A stretch of DNA of 64,000 bases. Source: Phenylobacterium montanum. GTDB lineage: Bacteria; Pseudomonadota; Alphaproteobacteria; Caulobacterales; Caulobacteraceae. Under the pieces are notes generated by a model, which made no database searches, had not been told where the DNA came from, and worked only from the letters and a program-made list of their open reading frames with translations. Location: assembly GCF_018135625.1 (NCBI RefSeq), contig NZ_CP073078.1:1054001-1118000 (forward strand), in the 5' to 3' direction. Shown here piece after piece: positions 39,062 through 48,258 of the stretch (its first letter is position 1; every line of letters begins with the position of its first letter). Position numbers and translations under genes: made by a program.

Positions 39062-40657
39062 TTAATTGGCGAGTCGACGCAGGAACGACGGGATCTCCAG
39101 CTCGTCGCCATTGTCCAGATGCTCATCCTCCAGCGGCGGCTGAACCGGCTGCGCCTGGGCCTGGGTGCGAGCCTGCAGCACCGGGGACGGATCGTTGCGG
39201 TAATCCCTCAGCGGCGGCGGCGGTTCCGCCTGGCGACGGCCGCCGAACAGGCTGAGCCAGCCGCCCTTGCTGTGATGCCGCTCCTCGCCGCCGATCGGGC
39301 GGTCGGGGAACAGGGGGGCGTCCTCGACTTCGCGGGCCGCGGGACGTTCGGGCTCGCTCCGAGTCGCGGGACGTTCCGGCTCGGCCGGAGCGGCGGCCGC
39401 AGGGGCCTGGTCTTCGTAGAGATCGACCTGAGCGTAGCTTGGCGCTTGAATTTCCGGCTCCGGCGCGGCCTGCGCGACAGGGGCCGGCTGCACCGCCGGC
39501 GCGGCGTCGTAGGCGCCGCGGCGCGGATCGCCGTAGCTGGCCGGCTGCGGCGAGGGCGTCAGGGTGCGCGGCGCCGGCTGAGCGCTCTGCACATAGGTCT
39601 GCTGCCGCGCCGGGGCGGGCGCGGGCTCGCGGCTGTTCAGCGGCGCGGTGCTGACCGTGGTGCGGCCCTTGGGTTCGATGGCCGAGATCGATGAGCCGTC
39701 CATGCCAGTGGCGACCACCGACACGCGGATCTTGCCTTCCAGGGCCGGATCGAAGGCGGCGCCGAAGATGATGTTGGCTTCCGGATCCACCTGGTCCGAG
39801 ATGGCGTTGGCCGCCTCGTCGACTTCCAGCAAGGTCATGTCCAGGCCGCCGGTCACGTTGACCAGCACCGCCTTGGCGCCCTTCAGCGAGACCTCGTCCA
39901 GCAGCGGATTGGCGATGGCGTTCTGGGCGGCCATCAGGGCGCGGTCCTCGCCGCCGGCCTCGCCGGTGCCCATCATCGCCTTGCCCATCTCGGTCATCAC
40001 CGTACGCACGTCGGCGAAGTCGAGATTGATCAGGCCCGGCAGCACCATCAGGTCGGTGATCGAGCGCACGCCCGAATGCAGCACCTGGTCGGCCATGCCG
40101 AAGGCTTCGGCGAAGGTGGTGCGCTCGTTGGCGACGCGGAACAGATTCTGGTTCGGGATGACGATCAGGGTGTCGACATAGCGCTGCAGCTCGGCGATGC
40201 CCGCATCGGCCAGGCGCATCCGATGGCGGCCTTCGAAGGTGAAGGGCTTGGTCACCACGCCCACCGTCAGTATGCCACGCTCGCGGGCGCACTTGGCGAT
40301 GATCGGCGCCGCCCCGGTGCCGGTGCCCCCGCCCATGCCGGCGGTGATGAACACCATGTGCGCGCCGTCGAGATGCTCGCCGATCTCCGAGCCGCTTTCC
40401 TCAGCGGCCGACATGCCGATCTCGGGATGGGCGCCGGCGCCGAGCCCTTGCGTCACCGTGACCCCGAGCTGAATGCGCCGCTCGGTCTTGGCGAACTGCA
40501 GCTGCTGGGCGTCGGTGTTGGCGACGACGAACTCGACCCCCTCGAGCCCGGCCTCGATCATGTTGTTGACCGCGTTGCCCCCGGCCCCGCCGACGCCGAA
40601 GACGACAATGCGCGGCTTCAATTCGGTTTGGCGCGGCGCCGAGAGATGAATGGCCAT
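39062..40657 (-). CDS. ftsZ: Cell-division GTPase FtsZ
   Basis: A 531-residue tubulin-like GTPase that forms the division ring. The GTP-binding signature [10 protein letters not shown] is at about 109-118, and [19 protein letters not shown] and [21 protein letters not shown] are typical. After about residue 320 comes a long Pro/Ala/Gln/Arg-rich linker, then the C-terminal tail [13 protein letters not shown] that binds FtsA and other partners. The N-terminus [20 protein letters not shown] closely resembles Caulobacter FtsZ, which supports ATG 40657 over the longer frame to 40726. Upstream are several CtrA-like and GANTC sites. Confidence 0.97.
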   Translation of the reverse strand: MAIHLSAPRQTELKPRIVVFGVGGAGGNAVNNMIEAGLEGVEFVVANTDAQQLQFAKTERRIQLGVTVTQGLGAGAHPEIGMSAAEESGSEIGEHLDGAHMVFITAGMGGGTGTGAAPIIAKCARERGILTVGVVTKPFTFEGRHRMRLADAGIAELQRYVDTLIVIPNQNLFRVANERTTFAEAFGMADQVLHSGVRSITDLMVLPGLINLDFADVRTVMTEMGKAMMGTGEAGGEDRALMAAQNAIANPLLDEVSLKGAKAVLVNVTGGLDMTLLEVDEAANAISDQVDPEANIIFGAAFDPALEGKIRVSVVATGMDGSSISAIEPKGRTTVSTAPLNSREPAPAPARQQTYVQSAQPAPRTLTPSPQPASYGDPRRGAYDAAPAVQPAPVAQAAPEPEIQAPSYAQVDLYEDQAPAAAAPAEPERPATRSEPERPAAREVEDAPLFPDRPIGGEERHHSKGGWLSLFGGRRQAEPPPPLRDYRNDPSPVLQARTQAQAQPVQPPLEDEHLDNGDELEIPSFLRRLAN

Positions 40658-40718
40658 GGCTATCCCTGCTTCGTTCGTCAGCATGTCGGCTAGGAACCGG
40701 CGACCCGCCCGCCGGGAC

Positions 40719-40770
40719 TTAACCAATCGTTACGTTGATCGAACGCCCAACGTTGTTAATCGAAGGTTAA
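40719..40770 (-). promoter_or_regulatory. CtrA-like boxes upstream of ftsZ
   Basis: TTAA-CCAATCG-TTAC (40719-40733) and TTAA-TCGAAGG-TTAA (40756-40770) match the CtrA consensus TTAA-N7-TTAA, the second exactly. A third candidate, TTAG-CGCATGG-TTAA, is at 40889-40903. CtrA represses ftsZ in Caulobacter (established). Confidence 0.7.
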
Positions 40771-40782
40771 AACCCATACCGT

Positions 40783-40886
40783 GAGTCGGGACCTCGTCGA
40801 CCAGGCTGACCGAAAAAATCGTTGATTCGCTAGCGTTTTCCGCCCGCAGGTCACCTTGGCCCTGCGGCGAAATGCGCGAAAGAATC
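40783..40886. promoter_or_regulatory. CcrM GANTC sites in the ftsZ promoter region
   Basis: GAGTC (40783-40787), GATTC (40824-40828) and GAATC (40882-40886) lie within 230 bases of the ftsZ start, with another GAGTC at 40952-40956. In Caulobacter, CcrM methylation of GANTC sites affects ftsZ expression. Confidence 0.55.
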
Positions 40887-41040
40887 TGTTAGCGCATGGT
40901 TAAAATCGCTGGACGAAAGGCCAAGTCCCTGGGCGCTTTCGCCCCGGCTTCGAGTCGCGCCGCTGCGTACGCCATGGGGCCATGCACCGCCAAGGCCTGC
41001 AGGATTGCGGCGAATACAACGTCTGGCCGAATGAATACGG

Positions 41041-41065
41041 TATAGCGCTGCACGGATGCGCTATA
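41041..41065. repeat. Short perfect hairpin TATAGCG/CGCTATA
   Basis: TATAGCG (41041-41047) and CGCTATA (41059-41065) are perfect 7-base arms with an 11-base loop, about 90 bases before the four-cysteine gene at 41156. A second palindrome, TTAAG-CGGC-CTTAA, follows at 41076-41089. Their role is unknown. Confidence 0.35.
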
Positions 41066-41155
41066 TGCCACATAGTTAAGCGGCCTTAAGCTCGATATTT
41101 ATTGAATTTGCAATCGGACAGCCGTGTCCTGGGCAAGTTCATAGGGGTGGCGACC

Positions 41156-42160
41156 ATGCGCAGGACGACCCGACTGATCTTGGCGCTGCTGGCGACCGGC
41201 CTGTTCATCGGCCAGTCCGATGCGGCCTTGGCCCAGGAGGGCGGCGGCGCCCGCCTGCCGCGCGAGGTGGTCGAGGCGGCCAGCGCCTATCAGATGTTCG
41301 TCGAGCGCGCCGCCGCCATCGAACCCCGCTTCGCCGACGGTGAGGCGATCCGCGCCGCCATGGTCACCTCCGAGACGTGGCAGCCGCAGCAGCTGGGCCA
41401 GGGCGCGACAGCTTACGCCGCCCTGATCGCCATGCAGGATCCATCCTTCGTCGCGGGTGTCCGCCGCGCCGGCGCCGATCCGGCCCAGGCCGAAACCCTC
41501 GTCCGCGCCCTGGAGGCCGATCCGCGCCAGGTGGCCGCCGTCGAGGGCGCCGACGCCGCCGCCTCGCGCATCAACGCCGCCCTGATCGCCCAGGCCGAGC
41601 GGCTGGCCGAGACCGGGCGCCGGGTCAAGCAGTCGGCCTACGACATCCAGCATCAAGCCTGGTCGCGGGCGACCGTTCCGGATGGAGCCGCGCGCCTGGC
41701 CCTTGCCAAGCAGCTCGCCGACCTGCCGGTCAAGCCCACCGCCGACGACGTCGCCCACCTGTTCCAGGTGGCGGCCGCGCCGCCCGCCTATGCCGGCGCC
41801 CCCGCCGGCGATCCGCCCGGCTACACCCCCGTCGTCCAGCGTGCCCTGACGCTCGCGGCCCTGGCCATCCTCGGCCGCGCCGACCACGCGGAGCTGGAGA
41901 ACGCTGGCCTGCTGCGCGTTCGCGCCGGCCCGGCCGACTGCATGCTGATGGCCCGGCTCAACCTGCACCAGTGCCTGGCGGTGGCCGGCCCGCACTATGA
42001 AGACATCTTCTGCATGGGCGAGCACGCCCTGAAGGAGACTAGCCAGTGCCTGCGCGAAGGCGCCGGCGCGCCGGCCAGGATCGCCAGCACAGCGGCGCTG
42101 GCCGACCGCTCCCAGTCCTATGCCGTCCCTATCGCCTATGCTTCGCAGGCCGGCCACTGA
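41156..42160 (+). CDS. Exported four-cysteine protein, paralogue A
   Basis: A 334-residue secreted protein of unknown family. A signal peptide runs to about LAQEGG. The mature part is helical, with the landmark LPREVVEAASAYQMFVERAA, a region GYTPVVQRALTLAALAILGR, and a C-terminal four-Cys block with spacing C-x10-C-x12-C-x11-C (DCMLMARLNLHQC, AVAGPHYEDIFC, ETSQC). It is about half identical by eye to paralogue B at 42383-43591. Even numbers of Cys in the periplasm suggest two disulfides pinning a helical bundle. ATG 41156 has AGGGG upstream. The gene is divergent from ftsZ, about 500 bases from its start. Confidence 0.78.
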   Translation: MRRTTRLILALLATGLFIGQSDAALAQEGGGARLPREVVEAASAYQMFVERAAAIEPRFADGEAIRAAMVTSETWQPQQLGQGATAYAALIAMQDPSFVAGVRRAGADPAQAETLVRALEADPRQVAAVEGADAAASRINAALIAQAERLAETGRRVKQSAYDIQHQAWSRATVPDGAARLALAKQLADLPVKPTADDVAHLFQVAAAPPAYAGAPAGDPPGYTPVVQRALTLAALAILGRADHAELENAGLLRVRAGPADCMLMARLNLHQCLAVAGPHYEDIFCMGEHALKETSQCLREGAGAPARIASTAALADRSQSYAVPIAYASQAGH

Positions 42161-42276
42161 ACCTCAGATCGAGAGCCGAGAACGCGCTGCGCAATATGCT
42201 AGAAGAGATGGATACCCCAATACCGCTGAACCGGTTCAATCATCTATTTGTGTAGGCCGAACATTCGCAACAATCT

Positions 42277-42304
42277 TTGCCTGACACATATTAAAAACTA
42301 TAAT
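42277..42304 (+). promoter_or_regulatory. Candidate sigma70 promoter of paralogue B
   Basis: TTGCCT (42277-42282), a 16-base spacer and a perfect TATAAT (42299-42304) lie about 80 bases before the start of the second four-cysteine gene. The flanking region is AT-rich. Confidence 0.45.
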
Positions 42305-42382
42305 GATGAACGGTCCGGACAGTACAGCATTCGACCGATCGAATACTGCATAGCTTAGTCCGCTCGCAGGGAGCTGACACCC

Positions 42383-43591
42383 ATGAAATCGGTAGTTCGC
42401 GTCACCTTCGCTTCGGTCCTGGCTCTGGCGATCGGCGGCGCGGGCCGCCTCGCCTGCGCCCAGTCAGAAGCAGCCCAGCCGCCCGAGCCGGCGCCCAGCC
42501 TGACCCAGGACGCGCCTGCGGCCTACCCGCAGAACCCAGCCCCGAATGCTGCTCCGGTCCCTGCGCCCGCGCCCCATGACGCGCCGCCGCCGGCGATACA
42601 GGCCGTCAACGCGCCCGGCCCCGAATACCTGGACGCCCAGGCGCGCCCGGCCCCCGCCCCGCACATGCCGCGCGAGGTGATCGAGGCCGCCAGCGCCTAC
42701 GCCACCTTCGTCGCCCACGCCGCCGCCATAGACGACCACTTCGCCGACGGCGGGGCCGTCTCCGCGGCCATGGCCACCTCGGAAGCCTACCAGGCCGATC
42801 AGCTGGCCGAAGGCTCGGTGGCCTACGCCGCCCTGGTGGCCCTGCAGGACGCAGGTTTCGTCGAAGGGGTGCGCCGCGCGACCTCGACGCCCGAAGCCGC
42901 CGACGCCTTGGTGCGGACCCTCGAAGCTGACCCGGCCAAGGTCGCCAGCCTGCCCGGCGCCGACGGCGCGGCCCTGCGCGTCAACGCCGTCCTGGGCTGG
43001 CAGGCCGATCAGGTCGGGGAGAGCGGGAAGAAGCTGCGCCAAGCCTCCTACGATATGCAGCACGACGACTGGACCCGGCAGATGACCGCCGACGCCCCTG
43101 CGCGCCTGGCCCAGGCCAAAGCCCTGTCCAGCACGCCGGTCAGTCCCAGCGCCGACGATATCAGCCAACTGTTCAAGGTCGCCGCCGCCCTGCGCGACCA
43201 GACCGTCTCAGCCCCCGGGGGCGCCCCCGGCTACACGCCTGTAGTCCAGCGTGGCATGACCCTGGCGGTGCTGGCCCTGGTCGGCCGCGCCACCCGCGAG
43301 GAGCTGGAATCGACCGGTCTGACCAAGGTGCGCGACAGCGCCGGCTGCATGCAGGCGGCCAAGCTGAACCTCTATCAATGCCTGGCCGTCGCCGGTCCCC
43401 ACTACGAGGACGTCTACTGCATCGCCGAGCACGCGCTGAAGGACACCGGCCGCTGCCTGCGCGACGGCGCCGGCGCGCCCCTGGCCCAGCCCGCCAGCAT
43501 GGCCTCCACGCCCAACTCCGGCGTATCGGCAACTGACCCTGACACCTACGCCGTCCCTGTCGCCGTGGCGGCGACGGCGGGACGGCAGTAA
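42383..43591 (+). CDS. Exported four-cysteine protein, paralogue B
   Basis: A 402-residue secreted paralogue of the 41156-42160 protein. A signal peptide (to about ACAQ) is followed by a Pro/Ala-rich linker of about 60 residues missing from paralogue A. The conserved core then begins at MPREVIEAASAYATFVAHAA and runs through GYTPVVQRGMTLAVLALVGR to the same C-x10-C-x12-C-x11-C block (GCMQAAKLNLYQC, AVAGPHYEDVYC, KDTGRC). The tandem arrangement and shared core show gene duplication. Its own promoter is visible at 42277-42304. No known family or function recognised. Confidence 0.8.
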   Translation: MKSVVRVTFASVLALAIGGAGRLACAQSEAAQPPEPAPSLTQDAPAAYPQNPAPNAAPVPAPAPHDAPPPAIQAVNAPGPEYLDAQARPAPAPHMPREVIEAASAYATFVAHAAAIDDHFADGGAVSAAMATSEAYQADQLAEGSVAYAALVALQDAGFVEGVRRATSTPEAADALVRTLEADPAKVASLPGADGAALRVNAVLGWQADQVGESGKKLRQASYDMQHDDWTRQMTADAPARLAQAKALSSTPVSPSADDISQLFKVAAALRDQTVSAPGGAPGYTPVVQRGMTLAVLALVGRATREELESTGLTKVRDSAGCMQAAKLNLYQCLAVAGPHYEDVYCIAEHALKDTGRCLRDGAGAPLAQPASMASTPNSGVSATDPDTYAVPVAVAATAGRQ

Positions 43592-43601
43592 CGAGCCGCG
43601 A

Positions 43602-44069
43602 TCAGGGCATCCCCTCGCCCGCACTCTCGACGCAGGTGGGCCGACCGTCCGAAATGGTCACCACCGCCGGCTTGACCTGGGGGAAGTAGAGGAAGTCCCC
43701 GCGCGCGGTCACCACCTCCAGCGTGGTCGGGTTGTTGAACTGGCAGACCGGGATCCGTCCCGGCCCGCGCCCGCCATGGTCGGCGATCTCGTTGCAGGCC
43801 ACAGCGCCATAGCCGCGCCCGAACTGCACCCCGTCATAATGAGAAATGTGCGAGGCCATGGCGCCCAGCGCCAGATAGGCCTGGCGGGTCATCACCGGGC
43901 AGGCCGGCCCCGGCGGCGCCCAGGCCTGAGCCTCCGCGATCTGGGAATTGCGATGCCCGATCCAGAGGCCCGCCGCCGCCGCGACCGAAACCACGACGCA
44001 GAAACCTGTGCCGACCGCGGCATAGGGAAACTTGCGGCGACGGGACTTGGCGCGGGAAGGGCTGGTCAT
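43602..44069 (-). CDS. Single-pass membrane protein, unknown function
   Basis: A 155-residue protein. A basic N-terminus ([11 protein letters not shown]) precedes a membrane segment, [23 protein letters not shown] (about 13-35). The periplasmic part has four Cys, in [26 protein letters not shown] and PTCVESAG. No family recognised. ATG 44069 is preferred because the basic/membrane pattern starts there. The gene converges with paralogue B and is divergent from lepA. Confidence 0.65.
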   Translation of the reverse strand: MTSPSRAKSRRRKFPYAAVGTGFCVVVSVAAAAGLWIGHRNSQIAEAQAWAPPGPACPVMTRQAYLALGAMASHISHYDGVQFGRGYGAVACNEIADHGGRGPGRIPVCQFNNPTTLEVVTARGDFLYFPQVKPAVVTISDGRPTCVESAGEGMP

Positions 44070-44203
44070 CGCGGGTCCTGGGGTCAAGGCCGGCGCCGGA
44101 ACCGTTCCGGCGCGCGCCTGCCCGCGCACCCCTCGCCTCCCCGGCGCGCCGCGTCAATGCGAAGGGGGTTCTCAAAGCGCAATTCGTGCTAGACGCACGC
44201 GCC

Positions 44204-46009
44204 ATGACGACGCCGCTCTCGCACATCCGCAACTTCTCCATCGTGGCCCATATCGACCACGGCAAGTCCACCCTGTCCGACCGCCTGATCCAGGAGACCG
44301 GCGGCCTGACCGCGCGCGAGATGAAGGAGCAGGTGCTCGACTCCATGGAGCTGGAGCGCGAGCGCGGCATCACCATCAAGGCCCAGACCGTGCGCCTGGA
44401 ATACAAGGCCGACGACGGCGAGACCTATGTCCTGAACCTGATGGACACCCCCGGCCACGTCGACTTCGCCTATGAAGTCTCCCGCTCCCTGGCCGCCTGC
44501 GAGGGCTCGATCCTGGTGGTGGACGCCAGCCAGGGCGTCGAGGCCCAGACCCTGGCCAATGTCTACCAGGCCATCGACAACAACCACGAGATCGTCCCGG
44601 TCCTGAACAAGATCGACCTGCCCGCGGCCGAGCCCGACCGCGTGCGGGCCCAGATCGAGGACGTGATTGGCATCGACGCCTCCGACGCGGTGGAGTGCTC
44701 CGCCAAGTCGGGGATCGGCATCCACGAGGTGCTGGAAGCCGTCGTTCACCGCCTGCCCCCGCCTAAGGGCGACCCGGCCGCGCCGCTGAAGGCCCTCCTG
44801 GTCGATGCCTGGTACGACGCCTATCTGGGCGTGGTGGTGCTGGTGCGCGTGTTCGACGGCGTGCTCAAGGTCGGCCAGCAGGTGCGCATGATGCAGACCG
44901 GCGCCACCTACAAGGTCGACCGCATCGGCGTGTTCAAGCCCAAGGCGACCGACGTGGCCCAGCTCGGCCCTGGCGAGGTCGGCTTCATCACCGCTTCGAT
45001 CAAGGAAGTGGCCGACGCCGCCGTCGGCGCCACCATCACCGATGAGCGCCGCCAGACGCCTGAGCCGCTCACGGGCTTCAAGGAAGTCCAGCCGGTCGTC
45101 TTCTGCGGCCTCTTCCCGGTCGACGCCGCCGATTTCGAGGACCTGCGCGCCGCGGTGGGCCGCCTGCGCCTGAACGACGCCTCCTTCACCTATGAGATGG
45201 AGACCAGCGCGGCGCTCGGCTTTGGCTTCCGCTGTGGCTTCCTCGGCCTGCTGCACCTGGAAATCATCCAGGAACGGCTGCAGCGCGAGTTCAATCTCGA
45301 CCTGATCGCGACCGCTCCAAGCGTGGTCTACAAGATCACCCTGACCAATGGCGACACCATCGACCTGCACAACCCCGCCGATCTGCCGGATCCGGTGCGG
45401 ATCGACTCGATCGCCGAGCCCTGGATCAAGGCCACCATCTTCACCCCCGACGAATATCTCGGCGCGGTGATCAAGCTGTGCCAGGACCGCCGCGGGAACC
45501 AGCGCGAACTCAGCTATGTCGGCAGCCGGGCGATGGTGGTCTACGACCTGCCGCTCAATGAAGTGGTGTTCGACTTCTACGACCGGCTGAAGTCGATCTC
45601 GAAGGGCTATGCCAGCTTTGACTACTCGATCGAGGAATACCGCACCGGCGACCTCGTAAAGATGTCGATCCTGGTCAACGCCGAGCCGGTGGACGCCCTC
45701 TCCATGCTGGTCCACCGCACCCGCGCCGAGGCCCGCGGCCGCGGCATGGTCGAGAAGATGAAGGACCTGATCCCGCCGCACATGTTCCAGATCCCGATCC
45801 AGGCGGCGCTGGGCGGCAAGATCATCGCCCGCGAAACCGTGCGCGCCCTCAGAAAGGATGTCACCGCCAAGTGCTACGGCGGCGACGCGACCCGCAAGCG
45901 CAAGCTGCTCGACAAGCAGAAAGAGGGCAAAAAGAAGATGCGCCAGTTCGGCAAGGTGGAGATTCCGCAGGAAGCCTTCATCGCGGCGCTGAAGATGGAC
46001 GCCGACTAG
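44204..46009 (+). CDS. lepA: Elongation factor 4 (back-translocating GTPase LepA)
   Basis: A 601-residue translational GTPase that can move tRNAs backwards on the ribosome and helps translation under stress. G1 is [16 protein letters not shown]2 is in [18 protein letters not shown]3 is [13 protein letters not shown] and G4 is LNKIDLP. The LepA-specific C-terminal domain ends [20 protein letters not shown] then [17 protein letters not shown] 44204 is used because the family starts [17 protein letters not shown]. It is preceded closely by the divergent gene at 43602-44069. Confidence 0.97.
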   Translation: MTTPLSHIRNFSIVAHIDHGKSTLSDRLIQETGGLTAREMKEQVLDSMELERERGITIKAQTVRLEYKADDGETYVLNLMDTPGHVDFAYEVSRSLAACEGSILVVDASQGVEAQTLANVYQAIDNNHEIVPVLNKIDLPAAEPDRVRAQIEDVIGIDASDAVECSAKSGIGIHEVLEAVVHRLPPPKGDPAAPLKALLVDAWYDAYLGVVVLVRVFDGVLKVGQQVRMMQTGATYKVDRIGVFKPKATDVAQLGPGEVGFITASIKEVADAAVGATITDERRQTPEPLTGFKEVQPVVFCGLFPVDAADFEDLRAAVGRLRLNDASFTYEMETSAALGFGFRCGFLGLLHLEIIQERLQREFNLDLIATAPSVVYKITLTNGDTIDLHNPADLPDPVRIDSIAEPWIKATIFTPDEYLGAVIKLCQDRRGNQRELSYVGSRAMVVYDLPLNEVVFDFYDRLKSISKGYASFDYSIEEYRTGDLVKMSILVNAEPVDALSMLVHRTRAEARGRGMVEKMKDLIPPHMFQIPIQAALGGKIIARETVRALRKDVTAKCYGGDATRKRKLLDKQKEGKKKMRQFGKVEIPQEAFIAALKMDAD

Positions 46010-46386
46010 GCTCGCCTTCTCGCGATCCCATTGAACCCAACAAGTTCCAATGCGTTCTGCTGGCGAGCCCTTCGCGAGCTGGCGGAGCGCTGTGACTTAT
46101 TAGGGTTAAACAGGATCAATGCGGCACAGCCCATCAAACTCCACAGAGTTTTCACACCGTAACATTTGATAATCGTGCGCGCAAAAGCCTATATTGCTGC
46201 ACTCGATTTCAATTTACGGAGCCAAACAGCGCTAATTCACGCGGTTAACGCGACGCGAATTCGGAGTGACCTGAAAGTCACCACTGAGAAACAACAATCA
46301 CAGCTTAACCGTAATGTAGCTAAGAATGCGTATTAATACGGCCAGGTCCGTTTCATTTACTGCCAAGCTCCGATCTTGGAAAGATT
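46010..46386. other. AT-rich intergenic region before the receiver-protein gene
   Basis: A 377-base stretch of lower GC than its surroundings. It contains a small inverted repeat GTGAC-CTGAAA-GTCAC (46266-46281) and several AT-rich runs that may serve as a promoter. No open frame of note and no consensus CtrA box were found. Confidence 0.4.
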
Positions 46387-47598
46387 ATGTTAGGAAGCTC
46401 GGCGCAATCCTCGCCCCTGCCAGACCCGACTCTGGCCGGACCGAAGGAGCGGCTCGACATGCGCAGGATCCCCATGTCGCGGGACCATAGGGGCGCAGCG
46501 ACGTTTGACCTGGACGCCCAGCGCCGCGCCCGTATCGCTGGCCTGGACGAGCCGGCCTCGTTCGCTCCCGCCTCGCGGCGAGCGAGCAGCCTGCCCAGTC
46601 ATCTCGAAGGCTTCGAGACCTTCCGTCGGCGCGACCTAGCCGCCATGCAACTGATCGAAGCCGGCGAGGCGGCGATGCGGGCGGCCCGCGCGCCGGACGC
46701 CCCCGGCCTTTGGAGCGCCCGCGCCTTCACCATCGCCAGCCTCATCCAGGCCGCCCTGGAGGACGCCTTGCCCACGGCCCGTGCTCGCGGCGTGGCCTTG
46801 GTCCTGGACCCCGCTTCCCACGACGCGCCACAGGTCGTCGGCGAGCCACACCGCCTCGGGCAGGTGCTCGGCCGGCTTCTGCAGGTGGCGGCAGAGGCGC
46901 GAGGCGTCTCGACCATCCGCCTGCAGCAGCGGGTGCGCCGCATGGACAGCCGCCTGGTCGCCGACATCACCGTCACCCTCGAACGGGGCGGCGGCGGCGA
47001 ACCGGTGGACACCGGCGCCACCGACGAGATCGAAATCGATTCCACCCTGAGCCTCGTCCTCGGGCCGGAGATTCTCGCCGCCGCCATCGGCCTCTCGACC
47101 TCCCGCCCGCCGGCCCGCCTTTCGGCGACCCTGCGCCTGCGGCTACCCCTGGCGCGGGTCGACTCGGCCTTCGCAAGAGGCCGCTCGCCAAAGGACTTCG
47201 ACGAGAACGCCCTCAACGGCCTGCGCGTGCTGGTGGTCGAGGACATGGACCTGAACCGCGACCTGCTGCAGATGCTGCTTTCGCCCTACGGCTGCCAGCT
47301 GATCGAAGCGATCAACGGGCGCGAGGCGCTGCAGGCCCTGGATGCGGACGATTTCGACGTGATCCTGATGGACCTGCAGCTGCCGCAAATGGACGGCTTC
47401 GAGGCCATCCGCCGGATCCGCTCCCGGACCGACGCGCGCGCCGAGACGCCGATCCTGGCGGTGTCCGGTCGGGCCATGGCCGCCGACATCGCCATGTCGA
47501 AGGCGTCGGGCGCCGACGGCCACCTCTCCAAGCCCTACACCACCCAGGACCTGGTCACCGCCATCGTCCGTTGCCGCGCCGCACGCGGCCTCGGCTGA
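46387..47598 (+). CDS. Receiver protein with degenerate histidine-kinase-like region
   Basis: A 403-residue signalling protein. The C-terminal receiver domain (about 278-398) is intact: acidic pocket Glu285-Asp286 (VLVVEDMDLNRDLLQ), phospho-acceptor Asp329 (VILMDLQLPQMDG), switch Ser360 and Lys382 (HLSKPYTTQDL). The segment 110-260 resembles a histidine-kinase ATPase region (SLIQAALEDALPTARARGVA, then VVGEPHRLGQVLGRLLQVAA), but the N-box Asn is replaced and no G-box is recognisable. There is no dimerisation-phosphotransfer His domain. It therefore looks like a pseudo-kinase fused to a receiver. No DNA-binding output is seen. Confidence 0.8.
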   Translation: MLGSSAQSSPLPDPTLAGPKERLDMRRIPMSRDHRGAATFDLDAQRRARIAGLDEPASFAPASRRASSLPSHLEGFETFRRRDLAAMQLIEAGEAAMRAARAPDAPGLWSARAFTIASLIQAALEDALPTARARGVALVLDPASHDAPQVVGEPHRLGQVLGRLLQVAAEARGVSTIRLQQRVRRMDSRLVADITVTLERGGGGEPVDTGATDEIEIDSTLSLVLGPEILAAAIGLSTSRPPARLSATLRLRLPLARVDSAFARGRSPKDFDENALNGLRVLVVEDMDLNRDLLQMLLSPYGCQLIEAINGREALQALDADDFDVILMDLQLPQMDGFEAIRRIRSRTDARAETPILAVSGRAMAADIAMSKASGADGHLSKPYTTQDLVTAIVRCRAARGLG

Positions 47599-47607
47599 TC
47601 CCATCCG

Positions 47608-48159
47608 CTAGGCGGTCGCCACGCTGCCCGACCCTTGATCGACCAGTTCGTCGAACAGGGTCCGATAGTGAATCATGGCCTGGCGCAGGTCCTCGGTGCC
47701 TATGCGGGATTCGCGCCGCCGTCTGACGATCTCATGGGCGGCGCGATAGTTCTGCACCACCACAGGATGGTCGACCGAAAGGTCGGCCGCCGCCTGTTCG
47801 AAATCGGTCATCGGATAGCCCTGGGCGGACATCACGTCCTCGACCAGTTGGTCGGCGTGCAACACAGCCTTGGCCGGATCGTCGACGAATTCCTCCTGCA
47901 CGATCCGCCAGGAGCCGACATAGCGTTCGCGATCGAGGATCGACAGCGGACGGATCGAGAAAGCTTCCATCCGTTTCTCGCGGCCTGCCAGTTCCGCCTC
48001 GCCCTTGCGCCGGCCGCCGGCCTCGACCACAGCCCGGGAATACTCGGCTCCGTAACGCTCGCGCAGCTTCGCGCTGCGCCGCCGCTGAATAGTGAACGCC
48101 ACAATGATCGCCAATACGGCGACCACTGCCAGAATCACCATGATTGTCGTCGTGTCCAT
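47608..48159 (-). CDS. Single-pass membrane protein, unknown function
   Basis: A 183-residue protein with one N-terminal membrane segment, IMVILAVVAVLAIIVAFTIQ, then a basic-acidic helical part: RRRSAKLRERYGAEYSRAV, RVSW-type Trp region YVGSWRIVQEEFVDDP and LVEDVMSAQGYPMTDFEQAA. The last motif resembles proteins annotated as secreted or membrane-associated and of unknown function in Caulobacterales. ATG 48159 is chosen because the hydrophobic segment begins close to it. It converges with the receiver-protein gene, 9 bases apart. Confidence 0.75.
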   Translation of the reverse strand: MDTTTIMVILAVVAVLAIIVAFTIQRRRSAKLRERYGAEYSRAVVEAGGRRKGEAELAGREKRMEAFSIRPLSILDRERYVGSWRIVQEEFVDDPAKAVLHADQLVEDVMSAQGYPMTDFEQAAADLSVDHPVVVQNYRAAHEIVRRRRESRIGTEDLRQAMIHYRTLFDELVDQGSGSVATA

Positions 48160-48258
48160 TTTCGTCGCCTCGCGGAGTTTCTCTCCCAAAGCCGGCGAAA
48201 CCTTCCACAGGGGTGACACCGGCCTTTTGACAACGACCGGTTCAGGCCGCCAGTTCCC

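Noticed and set aside
41041-41089. Palindromes before the four-cysteine gene as an operator
   Set aside because: Short and unconserved as far as can be seen here; kept only as low-confidence repeats.
44189-45781. Long open frame on the minus strand opposite lepA
   Set aside because: Antisense shadow of a highly conserved gene, without motifs.
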